Notes under the pieces: generated by a model
Database searches by the model: none
The model's input: the letters and a program-made list of their open reading frames with translations, nothing else
What the model was told of the DNA's origin: nothing
Made by a program: the position numbers and the translations under genes
Shown: positions 15,363 to 24,485 of the stretch, in pieces
Position numbering within the stretch: the first letter of the stretch is position 1
Layout: each line of letters starts with the position of its first letter
NCBI GenBank assembly: GCA_900319405.1
Contig: ONOH01000018.1
Coordinates: forward strand, 1-39,154
DNA length: 39,154 nucleotides
Origin: an uncultured Bacteroidales bacterium
GTDB lineage: Bacteria > Bacteroidota > Bacteroidia > Bacteroidales > UBA932
Direction of reading: 5' to 3'

Positions 15363-17375
15363 TTATCCGATATTTTTCTCCCTGCTGGCAAATTCCAGCG
15401 ATACTCTGGCCGACATATCGGCACGCTTTTGCTTCTGAGGGGGCAAATCGGCATAGGACAGCATTCCCGGCAGGCGCCGGTTCAATTCATCGACGTCCGG
15501 GCCGAGAATATATCCCTGCACGGCCAGGGCATTAACCCGATACTGCTGCATAGAGGCCGCCAATACGGATATCATTTCTTCATTTTCTTCCGGGATGCGT
15601 TCTCCTGCCAGCGCATATAATGTTCTGGCATACAGGCAGGTATCGATATCCACAGACTGCTGGCGCATCAATTCCCGGTAATTGGCCAGAGCATTGCCGC
15701 CCTGCTCCCGGATCCGTTTGCTTCGGCTTTCCCAGCTTTCGGGTACGACACCGCTGACCCGGGCCGAGATTTCCTGATAGCGAATAGTCTGGGCCTTGAG
15801 CCCTTGACCGGTCACCACGTCCAGGTTCCACACTTTTTCCGGAATTCCGAAAGGATGAATCACGGTAATGCCTTCCGGACAATAGTTCCTGTTGTAGAAA
15901 CCGATGATGGTCGGGAGCTGGGAATCTTCCACCGTGGCTTTGACCAGGATTTTCAGGCGGGACAGGTCCTTTCCGTAACGAACCGCTTCCTGCAGCAGGC
16001 GTACGGCGATTTCCACATTCCGGTGTCCGTTGTCCACCGTAATGACGACGTAGTTCAAACGCGGAAGCAGCATTGCATATTCGAGCCAAAAACGCTCCGA
16101 TCCCGTGGAATAAGGGCTCCAGGTCAGTTCGGAATCATAGCGGAAAGCGGGCGTGCGGCTAAGAAATTCTCCCTTCAGGTCTTCCACCTTCGGGTCCACC
16201 ACGTGATAACTGTTCTCCAAGGGCTGGAGGTCCTTCCCCACAAAGGAACCGAACTCGTGGATAAAGCGGAGAGCCTCCTGACCGGTAGCGTCAAATCCGA
16301 TAATCATTGCCGTAAAGCCTTCCGTAGCATATCCCAGGGATCTTCCTTGCGAATCCCGGGCGATGGGGGCAACGTTCACCGGCATCAACTCCCATTCCTG
16401 CCGTTTCACCTGGATAAACAGCATTTCCTGGCGGTTCAGAAGGCGGATTCTGGGGTGGACGTGGGTGTACAGGGCCGTGTAGTTGTTGATATTGTTGTTG
16501 TAACAGAACACCTTGGCGCGGATGGACTTCTGGGCGGAAAGGAGTTTGAGAAACTGGAAATTGTACTCGTCATCCTCAGAAAGGATATAGACGTTGGTCT
16601 TTTTGCTGCCGAGGAATTTTTCCAGTACCGGAAGCCCTATGGCCTTAGGGAGACTATCCTCGCAGGCCGGTGACGGGAGTTGCCCGCGAATGAGCATAAA
16701 GTGGTCATATCCCAGCATATCGGCCAGGCTGCGCTCTTTATGGCGCGAGAACATCGTGTGCAAGACTTCTCCGATAGACAGTTCTCCTCCGGCGTTTTCT
16801 TCCGGAGCCGGGAAATGGATGAAAAGCAGTTCGTCCCGGGGAGATACCTCCCGGATATTGCGGGCCAGAAGCCGGGAACGGGGCGTATCGCCCAGGAAGA
16901 TATGCATTCTTCGCTTATCGGCCTCGTTGCCGATGCGGCGTATTTTCAGGCGGAGGATATCCTTCAATCCCCTGGGGACAATCAGGAAAAAGAGGGAAAT
17001 GGTAAACAGGATGGAGAGGACGAAAATGGTCACATAGGCCAGCAGCAGGAGCGGCTCACGGAAAATCACCGCCGCGATGATGTCGTCAAAGACCACCGTA
17101 TGGCCGATGAACATTTCCAGCGAAGCCAGGGCCGATATCAGGAACAACTGAATCCAGTTGCCGTCCGTGACCGTATGGCTGGAGCGCGACAGGAGCACCA
17201 CGTGCATACACATTCCTGTCATCAACAGGATGGAGAAAATGAGAAGGACCGCATTCCGTTTGCCCCGCCGGAGCAACCTTACCATCAGGGCTATGAAAGC
17301 GGCGCATGCCACTAAAAGCAAGATGACCCAAAGAATCATCATTGGAACGGATACCGGAAAGTCTGGTGTATGCAT
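15363..17375 (-). CDS. Unrecognised membrane protein with Rossmann-like cytosolic segments
   Basis: 670-aa protein starting at ATG 17375. The first 135 residues hold four strong hydrophobic segments (about 9-31, 40-60, 77-97 and 110-134). The cytosolic remainder starts with a basic linker (LKDILRLKIRRIGNEADKRR) and contains two blocks that look like nucleotide-binding folds: MHIFLGDTPRSRLLARNI near 155 and AMIIGFDATGQEALRFIHEF near 355, each a hydrophobic strand, a loop with Gly, then a helix, as in TrkA/RCK domains. VVITVDNGHRNVEIAVRLL could be a further Rossmann strand-helix unit. A ligand-gated ion channel or transporter is a possible reading, not a demonstrated one. Monocistronic with its own promoter. 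Confidence 0.55.
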   Translation of the reverse strand: MHTPDFPVSVPMMILWVILLLVACAAFIALMVRLLRRGKRNAVLLIFSILLMTGMCMHVVLLSRSSHTVTDGNWIQLFLISALASLEMFIGHTVVFDDIIAAVIFREPLLLLAYVTIFVLSILFTISLFFLIVPRGLKDILRLKIRRIGNEADKRRMHIFLGDTPRSRLLARNIREVSPRDELLFIHFPAPEENAGGELSIGEVLHTMFSRHKERSLADMLGYDHFMLIRGQLPSPACEDSLPKAIGLPVLEKFLGSKKTNVYILSEDDEYNFQFLKLLSAQKSIRAKVFCYNNNINNYTALYTHVHPRIRLLNRQEMLFIQVKRQEWELMPVNVAPIARDSQGRSLGYATEGFTAMIIGFDATGQEALRFIHEFGSFVGKDLQPLENSYHVVDPKVEDLKGEFLSRTPAFRYDSELTWSPYSTGSERFWLEYAMLLPRLNYVVITVDNGHRNVEIAVRLLQEAVRYGKDLSRLKILVKATVEDSQLPTIIGFYNRNYCPEGITVIHPFGIPEKVWNLDVVTGQGLKAQTIRYQEISARVSGVVPESWESRSKRIREQGGNALANYRELMRQQSVDIDTCLYARTLYALAGERIPEENEEMISVLAASMQQYRVNALAVQGYILGPDVDELNRRLPGMLSYADLPPQKQKRADMSARVSLEFASREKNIG

Positions 17376-17400
17376 TGATAATGGCTTTATCGTATTCGTA

Positions 17401-17408
17401 CAAAGTTA
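17401..17408 (-). promoter_or_regulatory. -7 box of the 670-aa membrane protein gene
   Basis: TAACTTTG on the minus strand, full TAnnTTTG match, 25 nt before the ATG at 17375. Divergent from the S9 peptidase promoter. Confidence 0.65.
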
Positions 17409-17465
17409 ATACTTTTTTCAAGACAGCCAACAGTTCAGGCCGGTGGATTATCAATAAATAATGTA

Positions 17466-17473
17466 TAACTTTG
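17466..17473 (+). promoter_or_regulatory. -7 box of the S9 peptidase gene
   Basis: TAACTTTG, full consensus match, 25 nt before the ATG at 17499. It mirrors the divergent box at 17401-17408 in sequence and in distance to its gene. Confidence 0.65.
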
Positions 17474-17498
17474 CAAGAGACAAACACTTACTGTAAAA

Positions 17499-20027
17499 AT
17501 GAGAAAATCCTTTTTGCTGATTGTGGCTCTTTTGGCCACTGGCCCCCTCCCCTGTCTGGCCGACGGTTTCCGCCGGCCGGAGAAGGTGATTGAAGATCTG
17601 ACGATGGCCAGTCCGCTTCCGGCCACGACATTCAACCAGGACCTTACCCGCGCAGTAGTTGGCTATCGCTTCTGCCGCAGCGTCCCCATCGAAGAACTGG
17701 CGGCCAGCGAGGCCAGGATCGGCGGTGTCCGCCTGGACCCACGCAACTTCAGCGAAACCCGCGAGAATTACTACGACCGGCTTGAGTTACTGGATGTGGC
17801 CGGCGGGAAGATGCAGGCTGTCGAGGGGCTGCCTGCACAGCCCAGAATCAAGTTCATCACCTGGTCTCCCGGTGGCAGGTACGTCTGTTTTACCCAGAGC
17901 GAGGAAGACCGGGTAGAGCTTTGGAGAGTGGATGTCAGCGCTCCGAAGCCCTCTGCACATCGGCTTACCTCGCTGAAAGTGAACAGTATCTTCGGCGCGC
18001 CTTTCTTTTTCATCGACGAGGAGCACATTCTCCTCAAAGCGGTTCCGCTGGAGCCCCGTGCTTTCCCGAAGCCGGCTTTTGCATCTTCTTCCATCGCCCA
18101 GGAAATCAACGGCGAGAAGAAGATGATCCGAACCTACCAGGATCTTCTTACCAGTTCCTACGACGAGGCCCTGTACGACTACAGCTGCACCAGCGTCTTG
18201 ATGCTTATCGGCCCCGAAGGAGAACGGCAGGTGGGTAATGCGGCCATTTACCGCTCGCTGGACCTCTCTCCCGATGGCAGCTACCTGATTGCCGTCACCG
18301 AGCACCATCCTTATTCTTATGTACAGTCGCACAACTCTTTCCCCAGCCGCCAGTTCATTCTGCGCCTTGCCGACGGAAAGGAAGTAAGCGTACTCCGTGA
18401 CGATACTGTCAAAAAGGAGAAAGAACAGGATAAGGGGAAGAAGAAAGAACCCCGTCCCAGTGGTTTCAACTGGCGTCCCGATCTGCCGGCCACCTTGTAT
18501 TGGAGTGAGTCTGAGGGTGGTTCATTCGAGGAGCGTATGCGCCGTGGCGGCGATGAAGAAGATAAGGACAAGCCCGAGAAAACCTTTACCGACAAAGTGT
18601 ACCAGTGCGAGGCCCCTTTCGATTTCAAAAAGGACAAGCAACTGGTACTGGCTCCGGAATTCCGGCTGGGCCGAATCACCTGGTGTGACAGCAGGCTGGC
18701 CCTTTTTGAGGAGAGTTCTTCCAAGCAGAAATTCCGCCGGATGCTTAGCTTTGTGCCCGGCGACACCGCTGCGGTCAAGAAGATTCTGTTCACCCAGAGC
18801 ACGGAGGTGGACACCCTGGGCAATTTCCTGGCATACGGACGTCCCTACACCGTGAAGAACGCTTATGGTCGAAACGTCCTGTGGACCGATGCCAAACACA
18901 CGCATATCTACCTGCAGGGTACAGACAGAAGAGATGAACGGGGATTTCGCCGTGAGTTCCTGGACCGACTGCGCCTGAAAGACGGGAATATCAGCCAGGT
19001 ATGGATGGCATCCGGTCAGCGCAGGGAGGTGTTCACCGGCATTTCCGACTTCAAGCACATCAAGATCATTGAGCGCAGGGATGCCTTTGATACGGTTCCG
19101 GATTATTGGGAGCTGGACCTTCGCAACAAGAAGGAACGGCAGCTTACCGCTTTCGAGAATCCCGTTCCCGACTTCTCCCGGCTGGTTACGGACACCTATG
19201 TGAGCTATACCCGGAAGGACGGTCTAAAATGCTTCGCCCACCTGTATCTGCCTGCCGCTTACGACAAGGAGCGTGACGGCCGGCTGCCTATGCTTATGTG
19301 GAGCTATCCCTACGATTACAAATGCTTTGCAGAATCCGAGAAAGCCCGTCCCGAGCCGTATAAATACACCAAGCCGGCCTATGGCTCTGCCATGATCTGG
19401 GCTACACAGGGGTATGCCGTCCTGGATGAATTTACGATGTCCATCATCGCGGCCGACAAGGACTCGCTGGCCAACGACCGCTTCCTGGAGCAGCTGATTA
19501 TGAGCGCAGAGGCCGCCGTGGACTTTGTCGTAGATAGCCTGGGCATCGGAGACCGCGAGCGGATTGGTGTCGGTGGCCATTCCTACGGCGCCTTTATGAC
19601 CGCCAACCTTCTGGCCCACACCAAGCTGTTCAGGGCCGGCGTGGCTCGCAGCGGTGCCTACAACCGCAGCCTCACCCCCTTTGGCTTCCAGAGCGAGCGC
19701 CGCAATTACTGGAAAGCCAGGAAGGTCTATGACGAAATGTCTCCTTTCAACTATGCCGACAAGATTAAGGACGCCCTTTTGATCATTCACGGTCAGATGG
19801 ATAACAATATGGGTACTTTCCCGGTGCAGTCGGAACGCCTGTATCAGGCCCTGGTCTTCTTCGGAGGCACTTCCCGATATGTTCAGTTGCCTTACGAGAG
19901 CCACAGTTACCTGGGCAGGGAAACCACCCTGGATATGCTTTACGAAACCGGCGCCTGGCTGGACAAGTATGTCAAGAACGCCCAGCCGCGCAAGGAAAAC
20001 AAGAAAGAACGCGGAAAGGAGGAATAG
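17499..20027 (+). CDS. S9 family serine peptidase (prolyl oligopeptidase fold, glutamyl endopeptidase-like)
   Basis: 842-aa exported peptidase. Residues 1-22 are a signal peptide ending near CLADG. Residues 60-560 would be the beta-propeller that filters substrates, including a charged, Lys-rich insertion (VKKEKEQDKGKKKEPRP). The alpha/beta-hydrolase domain at the C-terminus has the triad S695 in GGHSYGAF, D768 in HGQMDNN and H802 in YESHSYLG. ARSGAYNRSLTPFGFQ is typical of the S9D glutamyl endopeptidase-like branch. Probably degrades peptides in the periplasm to supply amino acids. The C-terminus is very basic (KENKKERGKEE). Confidence 0.9.
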   Translation: MRKSFLLIVALLATGPLPCLADGFRRPEKVIEDLTMASPLPATTFNQDLTRAVVGYRFCRSVPIEELAASEARIGGVRLDPRNFSETRENYYDRLELLDVAGGKMQAVEGLPAQPRIKFITWSPGGRYVCFTQSEEDRVELWRVDVSAPKPSAHRLTSLKVNSIFGAPFFFIDEEHILLKAVPLEPRAFPKPAFASSSIAQEINGEKKMIRTYQDLLTSSYDEALYDYSCTSVLMLIGPEGERQVGNAAIYRSLDLSPDGSYLIAVTEHHPYSYVQSHNSFPSRQFILRLADGKEVSVLRDDTVKKEKEQDKGKKKEPRPSGFNWRPDLPATLYWSESEGGSFEERMRRGGDEEDKDKPEKTFTDKVYQCEAPFDFKKDKQLVLAPEFRLGRITWCDSRLALFEESSSKQKFRRMLSFVPGDTAAVKKILFTQSTEVDTLGNFLAYGRPYTVKNAYGRNVLWTDAKHTHIYLQGTDRRDERGFRREFLDRLRLKDGNISQVWMASGQRREVFTGISDFKHIKIIERRDAFDTVPDYWELDLRNKKERQLTAFENPVPDFSRLVTDTYVSYTRKDGLKCFAHLYLPAAYDKERDGRLPMLMWSYPYDYKCFAESEKARPEPYKYTKPAYGSAMIWATQGYAVLDEFTMSIIAADKDSLANDRFLEQLIMSAEAAVDFVVDSLGIGDRERIGVGGHSYGAFMTANLLAHTKLFRAGVARSGAYNRSLTPFGFQSERRNYWKARKVYDEMSPFNYADKIKDALLIIHGQMDNNMGTFPVQSERLYQALVFFGGTSRYVQLPYESHSYLGRETTLDMLYETGAWLDKYVKNAQPRKENKKERGKEE

Positions 20028-20047
20028 TCAAATCCAAAAAGAATCAT

Positions 20048-20055
20048 TACCTTTG
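20048..20055 (+). promoter_or_regulatory. -7 box of obgE
   Basis: TACCTTTG, full TAnnTTTG match, 50 nt before the obgE ATG. It is placed just upstream of a strong hairpin that would form the 5' end of the transcript. Confidence 0.6.
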
Positions 20056-20057
20056 TG

Positions 20058-20087
20058 CCTCAGGAGCCCGTTCGGGCCCTCCTGAGG
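20058..20087 (+). other. Strong hairpin between the S9 gene and obgE
   Basis: CCTCAGGAG (20058-20066) pairs with CTCCTGAGG (20079-20087); CCC/GGG continues the stem over a GTTC loop with a 2-nt bulge. The following bases (CATTTATTTAG) are only moderately T-rich. It could terminate the S9 transcript, or, because the -7 box sits directly in front, be the 5' leader hairpin of obgE mRNA. Confidence 0.6.
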
Positions 20088-20105
20088 CATTTATTTAGAG
20101 ACATT

Positions 20106-21098
20106 ATGGCAGAAAGTAACTTCATAGACTACGTTCGCATCTTCTGTTCCAGCGGTCACGGTGGTGCCGGGAGCGCCCATTTGCACCGGGCCAAGTATGT
20201 ACCCAAAGGCGGGCCGGACGGTGGAGACGGAGGCAGGGGCGGACACATTATCCTCAAAGTCAATCCCCAGTTGTGGACCCTGATTCACTTGCGTTACCGC
20301 AAGGTGGTCCGCGCGGAAAACGGAGGCAACGGCGCCGAAGCCTTGAAGAAGGGGAAAAACGGCAGCGATATCATCCTGGAGGTTCCCCAGGGGGTGGTCG
20401 TCAAAGATGCCGAAACGGAAGAAGTCATTACCGAACTGGTAGAAAAAGACCAGGAATTCGTGCTGTGCCGCGGTGGCAGGGGCGGCTGGGGTAACGACCA
20501 TTTCAAAAGTGCCACCAACCAGACGCCCCGCTTTGCCCAGCCCGGCGAAGAAGGACAGGAAGGCTGGTTTATCCTGGAGCTCAAAGTTCTGGCCGATGTG
20601 GGCTTGGTCGGCTTTCCCAATGCGGGCAAGTCCACGCTCCTGGCAGCCATTACTTCGGCCAAACCCAAAATCGCCAACTATGCCTTCACCACCCTGGAAC
20701 CCAACTTGGGCATCGTCCGTTATTATCACGACCGATCTTTTGTCATGGCCGATATACCCGGAATCATCGAAGGCGCACACGAGGGAAAAGGCATCGGAAT
20801 GCGTTTTCTCAGGCACATCGAACGGAATTCCGTTCTTTTGTTTATGGTATCGGCCGAGGAGGCGGACGTGACAAAGGCCTATAAAGTGCTCCTGAACGAG
20901 CTGGAAGAGTACAATCCCGAACTGCTGGTGAAAGACCGTGTGCTGGCCGTCACCAAAACCGACCTGGTAGATGAAAAGCAACGGAAAAAAATAGAGAAAA
21001 AGCTTCCGGCAGGAATCCCCTGCGTCTTTATCTCTTCCGTGGCCCAGACCGGCCTGAATGAACTGAAGGAAGCCCTATGGAAAGCCTTGTCCAACTAG
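20106..21098 (+). CDS. obgE: GTPase ObgE/CgtA
   Basis: 330-aa essential ribosome-assembly and stress GTPase. The ATG at 20106 ([20 protein letters not shown]) starts the glycine-rich Obg domain ([12 protein letters not shown]); a longer frame through the leader hairpin is rejected. GTPase motifs are present: G1 GFPNAGKS, G2/switch [11 protein letters not shown]3 [17 protein letters not shown]4 TKTD, G5 SSVA. It ends shortly after G5, so it is the short Obg form without the extra C-terminal domain. The PAP2 gene overlaps its end by 22 nt. Confidence 0.97.
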   Translation: MAESNFIDYVRIFCSSGHGGAGSAHLHRAKYVPKGGPDGGDGGRGGHIILKVNPQLWTLIHLRYRKVVRAENGGNGAEALKKGKNGSDIILEVPQGVVVKDAETEEVITELVEKDQEFVLCRGGRGGWGNDHFKSATNQTPRFAQPGEEGQEGWFILELKVLADVGLVGFPNAGKSTLLAAITSAKPKIANYAFTTLEPNLGIVRYYHDRSFVMADIPGIIEGAHEGKGIGMRFLRHIERNSVLLFMVSAEEADVTKAYKVLLNELEEYNPELLVKDRVLAVTKTDLVDEKQRKKIEKKLPAGIPCVFISSVAQTGLNELKEALWKALSN

Positions 21099-21661
21099 AC
21101 CAGCAGTTTACGTTATGGGTGAATCAGAACAATCCCCCGTTTCTGAATCCCTTCTGGCATCTGCTGTCAGAGGCCGAAATCTGGTATCCGATGTATGCCA
21201 TCATTATGACATTCATCGTCTGGAGACTGGGCTGGAAGAAAGGACTGGCTGTGGTTCTGTCCCTCATTCTGCTGGTCGTCCTTACAGACCAGATTTCTGT
21301 GCTTGTAAAAAACTCCGTGATGCGCCTCAGGCCCTGCCACGACCCCTGGATGCAGGCCGGCGGCGTATTGTGCCCGGACGGAACGGATATGGGCCTTTAT
21401 GGCTTTTTTTCCAGTCACGCCAGCAATGTATTCGGCTTTGCAGCCTGTTCGTGGCTGGGTCTGCAGTTGAATGACCGGGAGCATCGTTACGGAATGTACG
21501 GCATCGCAATCATCGTATGGGCTTTTCTGGTAGCCCTGAGTCGCACGATGCTGGCGGCCCATTATCTGGGCGACATTCTGGTAGGAAGCCTGTTTGGCCT
21601 CACGATGGGGATGGGCCTTGCCTGGCTGACAGCCCGACTTCTGCTTAAAGTGAAGGAATAA
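21077..21661 (+). CDS. PAP2 family membrane phosphatase
   Basis: 194-aa membrane phosphatase. The three catalytic motifs are visible: KNSVMRLRP (K-x6-RP), [11 protein letters not shown] (variant of PSGH) and [12 protein letters not shown] (SR-x5-H-x3-D). About five to six hydrophobic helices. Relatives dephosphorylate undecaprenyl pyrophosphate, phosphatidylglycerol phosphate or lipid A; the sequence does not single one out. Translation is probably coupled to obgE through the 22-nt overlap. Its last 17 nt overlap the convergent murF. Confidence 0.9.
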   Translation: MESLVQLDQQFTLWVNQNNPPFLNPFWHLLSEAEIWYPMYAIIMTFIVWRLGWKKGLAVVLSLILLVVLTDQISVLVKNSVMRLRPCHDPWMQAGGVLCPDGTDMGLYGFFSSHASNVFGFAACSWLGLQLNDREHRYGMYGIAIIVWAFLVALSRTMLAAHYLGDILVGSLFGLTMGMGLAWLTARLLLKVKE

Positions 21662-22910
21662 GCTTTTCCATCCGGGTGCTTCGGGATCCCTTGACCAGCA
21701 CGACACAGCCCTGTAAAGGATGGGCCTGCAGGTAAGCGGCCAGCTCTTCAGATGTGTTAAATGCCGGGATTCCGGAACCGACGGCCGCCTGAATGAATTC
21801 CTCCCCTACCAGATAGGCTTCAGTGCCGGCAAGGCGTGCCACCACTTTCCGGTGCTCCTCCTGGGAATCGGCCCCCAGTTCTCTCATGGCCCCCAGAAGA
21901 GCCACCCTGCGTCCTTCCGTACAGGCGAGGTTGTCCAAGGCTACTGCCATAGAAGACGGATTGGCGTTATAGGCATCTACAATTAGCGTATTCTTTTCTG
22001 TTTTAACCAATTGCGAACGATTATTGGAAGGAACGTATGAAGCAATGGCTGCCCGGGCCTCCGCATCAGGGACGCCGAAAAACCAGGCTATTTTGAGGGC
22101 GGCCAGGACGTTGGCTGCATTGTAGGCTCCCACAAGGCGGGTCTCCAGAATGTCATCCGGGAAAGCGATTCTCAGGAAGGGATGCTCCGGCGAGGAGGGA
22201 AGCAGTTTCACTTCCTTCGCCCCATAGGCAATGCATGTCATTTCACGCTCCCAGAGCATCTCCTGCAATACGCTGTCATCCCCGTTGGCAAAGGCTATGC
22301 CCTCGTGTTCCTTGAGCCAGTCGTAGAGAAGGCCTTTGGCATGCTTTACGCCTTCAAAACTGCCAAAGCCTTCCAGATGGGCCTTCCCCACGTTGGTAAT
22401 GAGGCCGTGGGTGGGCCGGGAAACAGCCAGCAGCGGACGCAGGTCTTCCGGGTGGCTGGCCCCCATCTCAATAATGGCCATTTGGGCATCAGGACCGATT
22501 TTGAGGACCGACAGCGGAACCCCGATGTCGTTGTTCAGATTGCCTTCCGTAGCCACCACGCGGTATCGGGTCGCCAGAACCGCGCGGACAAGCTCCTTGG
22601 TTGTGGTTTTCCCGTTGGTTCCCGTCAGGCCGATGACGGGAATGGCCAGCTGACGGCGATGATAGGACGCCAACTCCTGCAAGGTGGCCAGCGTATCCGG
22701 CACTTTCACCAGGCGCGGATCCCGGGCCTGGACAGAATCGCTGACGACCGCGCAGCAGGCTCCGGCCTCCAAAGCCTGGAGGGCAAAGGCATTCCCGTCG
22801 AAATTTTCCCCTTTAAGGGCAATGAAGAGTTGGTTTTCCCGAATGGTACGGGTATCGGTATTGACGCCTGCAGAATGCAGGAAAATGGTATGTAAATCTT
22901 TGATTTTCAT
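21645..22910 (-). CDS. murF: UDP-N-acetylmuramoyl-tripeptide--D-alanyl-D-alanine ligase
   Basis: 421-aa Mur ligase adding D-Ala-D-Ala to the peptidoglycan precursor in the cytosol. The ATG at 22910 (MKIKDLHTIFLHSAG) matches the family's beginning; the longer frame to 23003 covers the dut 3' end. GLTGTNGKTTTKE (94-106) is the ATP-binding loop; MGASHPEDL, TNVGKAHLEGFGS and VDAYNANPSSM are MurF blocks. It is 46 nt downstream of dut, with no good -7 box between, so it is likely the last gene of the tgt-lptG-dut-murF transcript. It sits apart from the usual dcw cluster. Confidence 0.96.
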   Translation of the reverse strand: MKIKDLHTIFLHSAGVNTDTRTIRENQLFIALKGENFDGNAFALQALEAGACCAVVSDSVQARDPRLVKVPDTLATLQELASYHRRQLAIPVIGLTGTNGKTTTKELVRAVLATRYRVVATEGNLNNDIGVPLSVLKIGPDAQMAIIEMGASHPEDLRPLLAVSRPTHGLITNVGKAHLEGFGSFEGVKHAKGLLYDWLKEHEGIAFANGDDSVLQEMLWEREMTCIAYGAKEVKLLPSSPEHPFLRIAFPDDILETRLVGAYNAANVLAALKIAWFFGVPDAEARAAIASYVPSNNRSQLVKTEKNTLIVDAYNANPSSMAVALDNLACTEGRRVALLGAMRELGADSQEEHRKVVARLAGTEAYLVGEEFIQAAVGSGIPAFNTSEELAAYLQAHPLQGCVVLVKGSRSTRMEKLIPSL

Positions 22911-22956
22911 AGATTCTACGCTTTGCACAGAATGACAGCCTATCAGGGAGTGACTT

Positions 22957-23388
22957 TTATTTTCCGGTGGAACCGAATCCGCCGGCACCGCGCAGGGTTT
23001 CATCCAGCTGATCTACCGATTCCCACTCTACCTGTTCGTGTCGGGCAATCACCATCTGCGCAATCCGCTCTCCGGGCAAAATCTCGAAAGGCTCGTTGCT
23101 CAGATTCACCAGAATGGCCCGGATCTCTCCCCTGTAGTCGGCATCTATCGTCCCGGGAGAATTGAGTACAGTGATGCCGTGTTTGGCGGCCAAACCGCTA
23201 CGGGGGCGCACCTGGGCCTCATATCCTTTGGGAAGGGCGATGTAAAGACCGGTGGGAACCAGGGTACGCTGCAGGGGTTGAAGGATAACGGGATTCTCCA
23301 GCTTGGCCCTCAGGTCCACCCCGGCACTCTGCTCGGTGGCATAGGCGGGGCAGGGATAGGGAGAAAGATTGACAATTCTGACTTTCAT
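22957..23388 (-). CDS. dut: dUTP diphosphatase
   Basis: 143-aa trimeric dUTPase hydrolysing dUTP to dUMP and pyrophosphate. All five motifs appear: [33 protein letters not shown] and GGFGSTGK. Full family length. Its ATG shares one base with the lptG stop (TAATG), so translation is coupled. Confidence 0.98.
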   Translation of the reverse strand: MKVRIVNLSPYPCPAYATEQSAGVDLRAKLENPVILQPLQRTLVPTGLYIALPKGYEAQVRPRSGLAAKHGITVLNSPGTIDADYRGEIRAILVNLSNEPFEILPGERIAQMVIARHEQVEWESVDQLDETLRGAGGFGSTGK

Positions 23389-24485
23389 TATTTGGGCGCT
23401 TTGATATACAATACGATGGCAATGATGGTGTACAGATAGTTGGGTAGCCAGATGGCAATACTGGCAGGAAGCGTATCCGTAGTGACGAACATCTCACTGA
23501 ACTGCATAAACAGGATGTAAGAGAATCCCAGGGCCGTTCCAGCCGCGAGGTTCCACCCCATCCCGCCCCGTTTTTTCTTGGTGCAGAGCGCCACGCCGAT
23601 GATGGTGAGGATAATGGCACTGAAAGGAAGCGAATAGCGGTTGTTTTTCTCGATCAGGGACATGTTAACGGTAGCGTCACCCCTCATTTTCTGTGTTTCG
23701 ATGAGTTGATCCAGTTCCCTGGCATTCAATTCCTGAATGGTATAGCGATTGCGGAAGAAATCGTCCCGGCTGAGGCTAAGGACCGTATCCATTTGCCTGC
23801 CGGAACGGATATGGTCTCCCATCCCTTCATCATAGTCCCGGATAAACCAGTTGCGGAGTTTCCATACGCCGGTTACGGTATCGTACTGAGCGCTTTCGGC
23901 GGTAATCTTGGATTTTAATTCTCCCCCGGAAAGGTCTTCCAGTGTAAAATTGTAGGCCGTATTGTTGTAAGCGCTGAAACTTTCGATATAGACAAAATGG
24001 TCGTCCTCCAGTTTATAATGCATATCGTGGCCCATTTTCACCTTTCTCCAGGGATTGTACTTCTGTTCGAATTCAACGCGTGTGGCGTTGGCGTGCGGCA
24101 GGATCCACAAACTAAGCGTCAGAGAGAGAATGGCGATGAAAATGGCCGATACCAAATAGGGCACCATAAGCCTGTGATAGCTGATTCCACTGGAAAGCAT
24201 CGCTACCACTTCCGAGTCCTGCGTCATCTTGGAAGTGAAGAATATCACCGTCAGGAAGACGAACATCGGAGAATACATATTCAGGAAATATGGGATAAAA
24301 TTCAGGTAATAGTCAAAAATGATTTCCCTGATGGGCGCTTCCCTCTTGACGAAATCCTCGATTTTCTCACTGATGTCGAAAATGACAATCAGAAGGGACA
24401 GGAAAGCCAGGGCCACGAAAAAGGTGACCAGGAATTTCCGGATAATGTACCAGTCCAGCCTTTGTAGTCCTTTTATCTGCTTCAT
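23388..24485 (-). CDS. lptG: LptF/LptG family permease (lipopolysaccharide export)
   Basis: 365-aa inner-membrane subunit of the LPS transport ABC complex (YjgP/YjgQ family). N-terminal helices ([14 protein letters not shown], then [12 protein letters not shown]) match the family, followed by a periplasmic jellyroll domain (residues about 150-260) and C-terminal helices near 280-365. Bacteroidota have two such paralogues; assignment as G rather than F is tentative. The ATG overlaps the tgt stop by 4 nt (ATGA). Placed between a tRNA-modification enzyme and dut, a Bacteroidales-type order. Confidence 0.88.
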   Translation of the reverse strand: MKQIKGLQRLDWYIIRKFLVTFFVALAFLSLLIVIFDISEKIEDFVKREAPIREIIFDYYLNFIPYFLNMYSPMFVFLTVIFFTSKMTQDSEVVAMLSSGISYHRLMVPYLVSAIFIAILSLTLSLWILPHANATRVEFEQKYNPWRKVKMGHDMHYKLEDDHFVYIESFSAYNNTAYNFTLEDLSGGELKSKITAESAQYDTVTGVWKLRNWFIRDYDEGMGDHIRSGRQMDTVLSLSRDDFFRNRYTIQELNARELDQLIETQKMRGDATVNMSLIEKNNRYSLPFSAIILTIIGVALCTKKKRGGMGWNLAAGTALGFSYILFMQFSEMFVTTDTLPASIAIWLPNYLYTIIAIVLYIKAPK

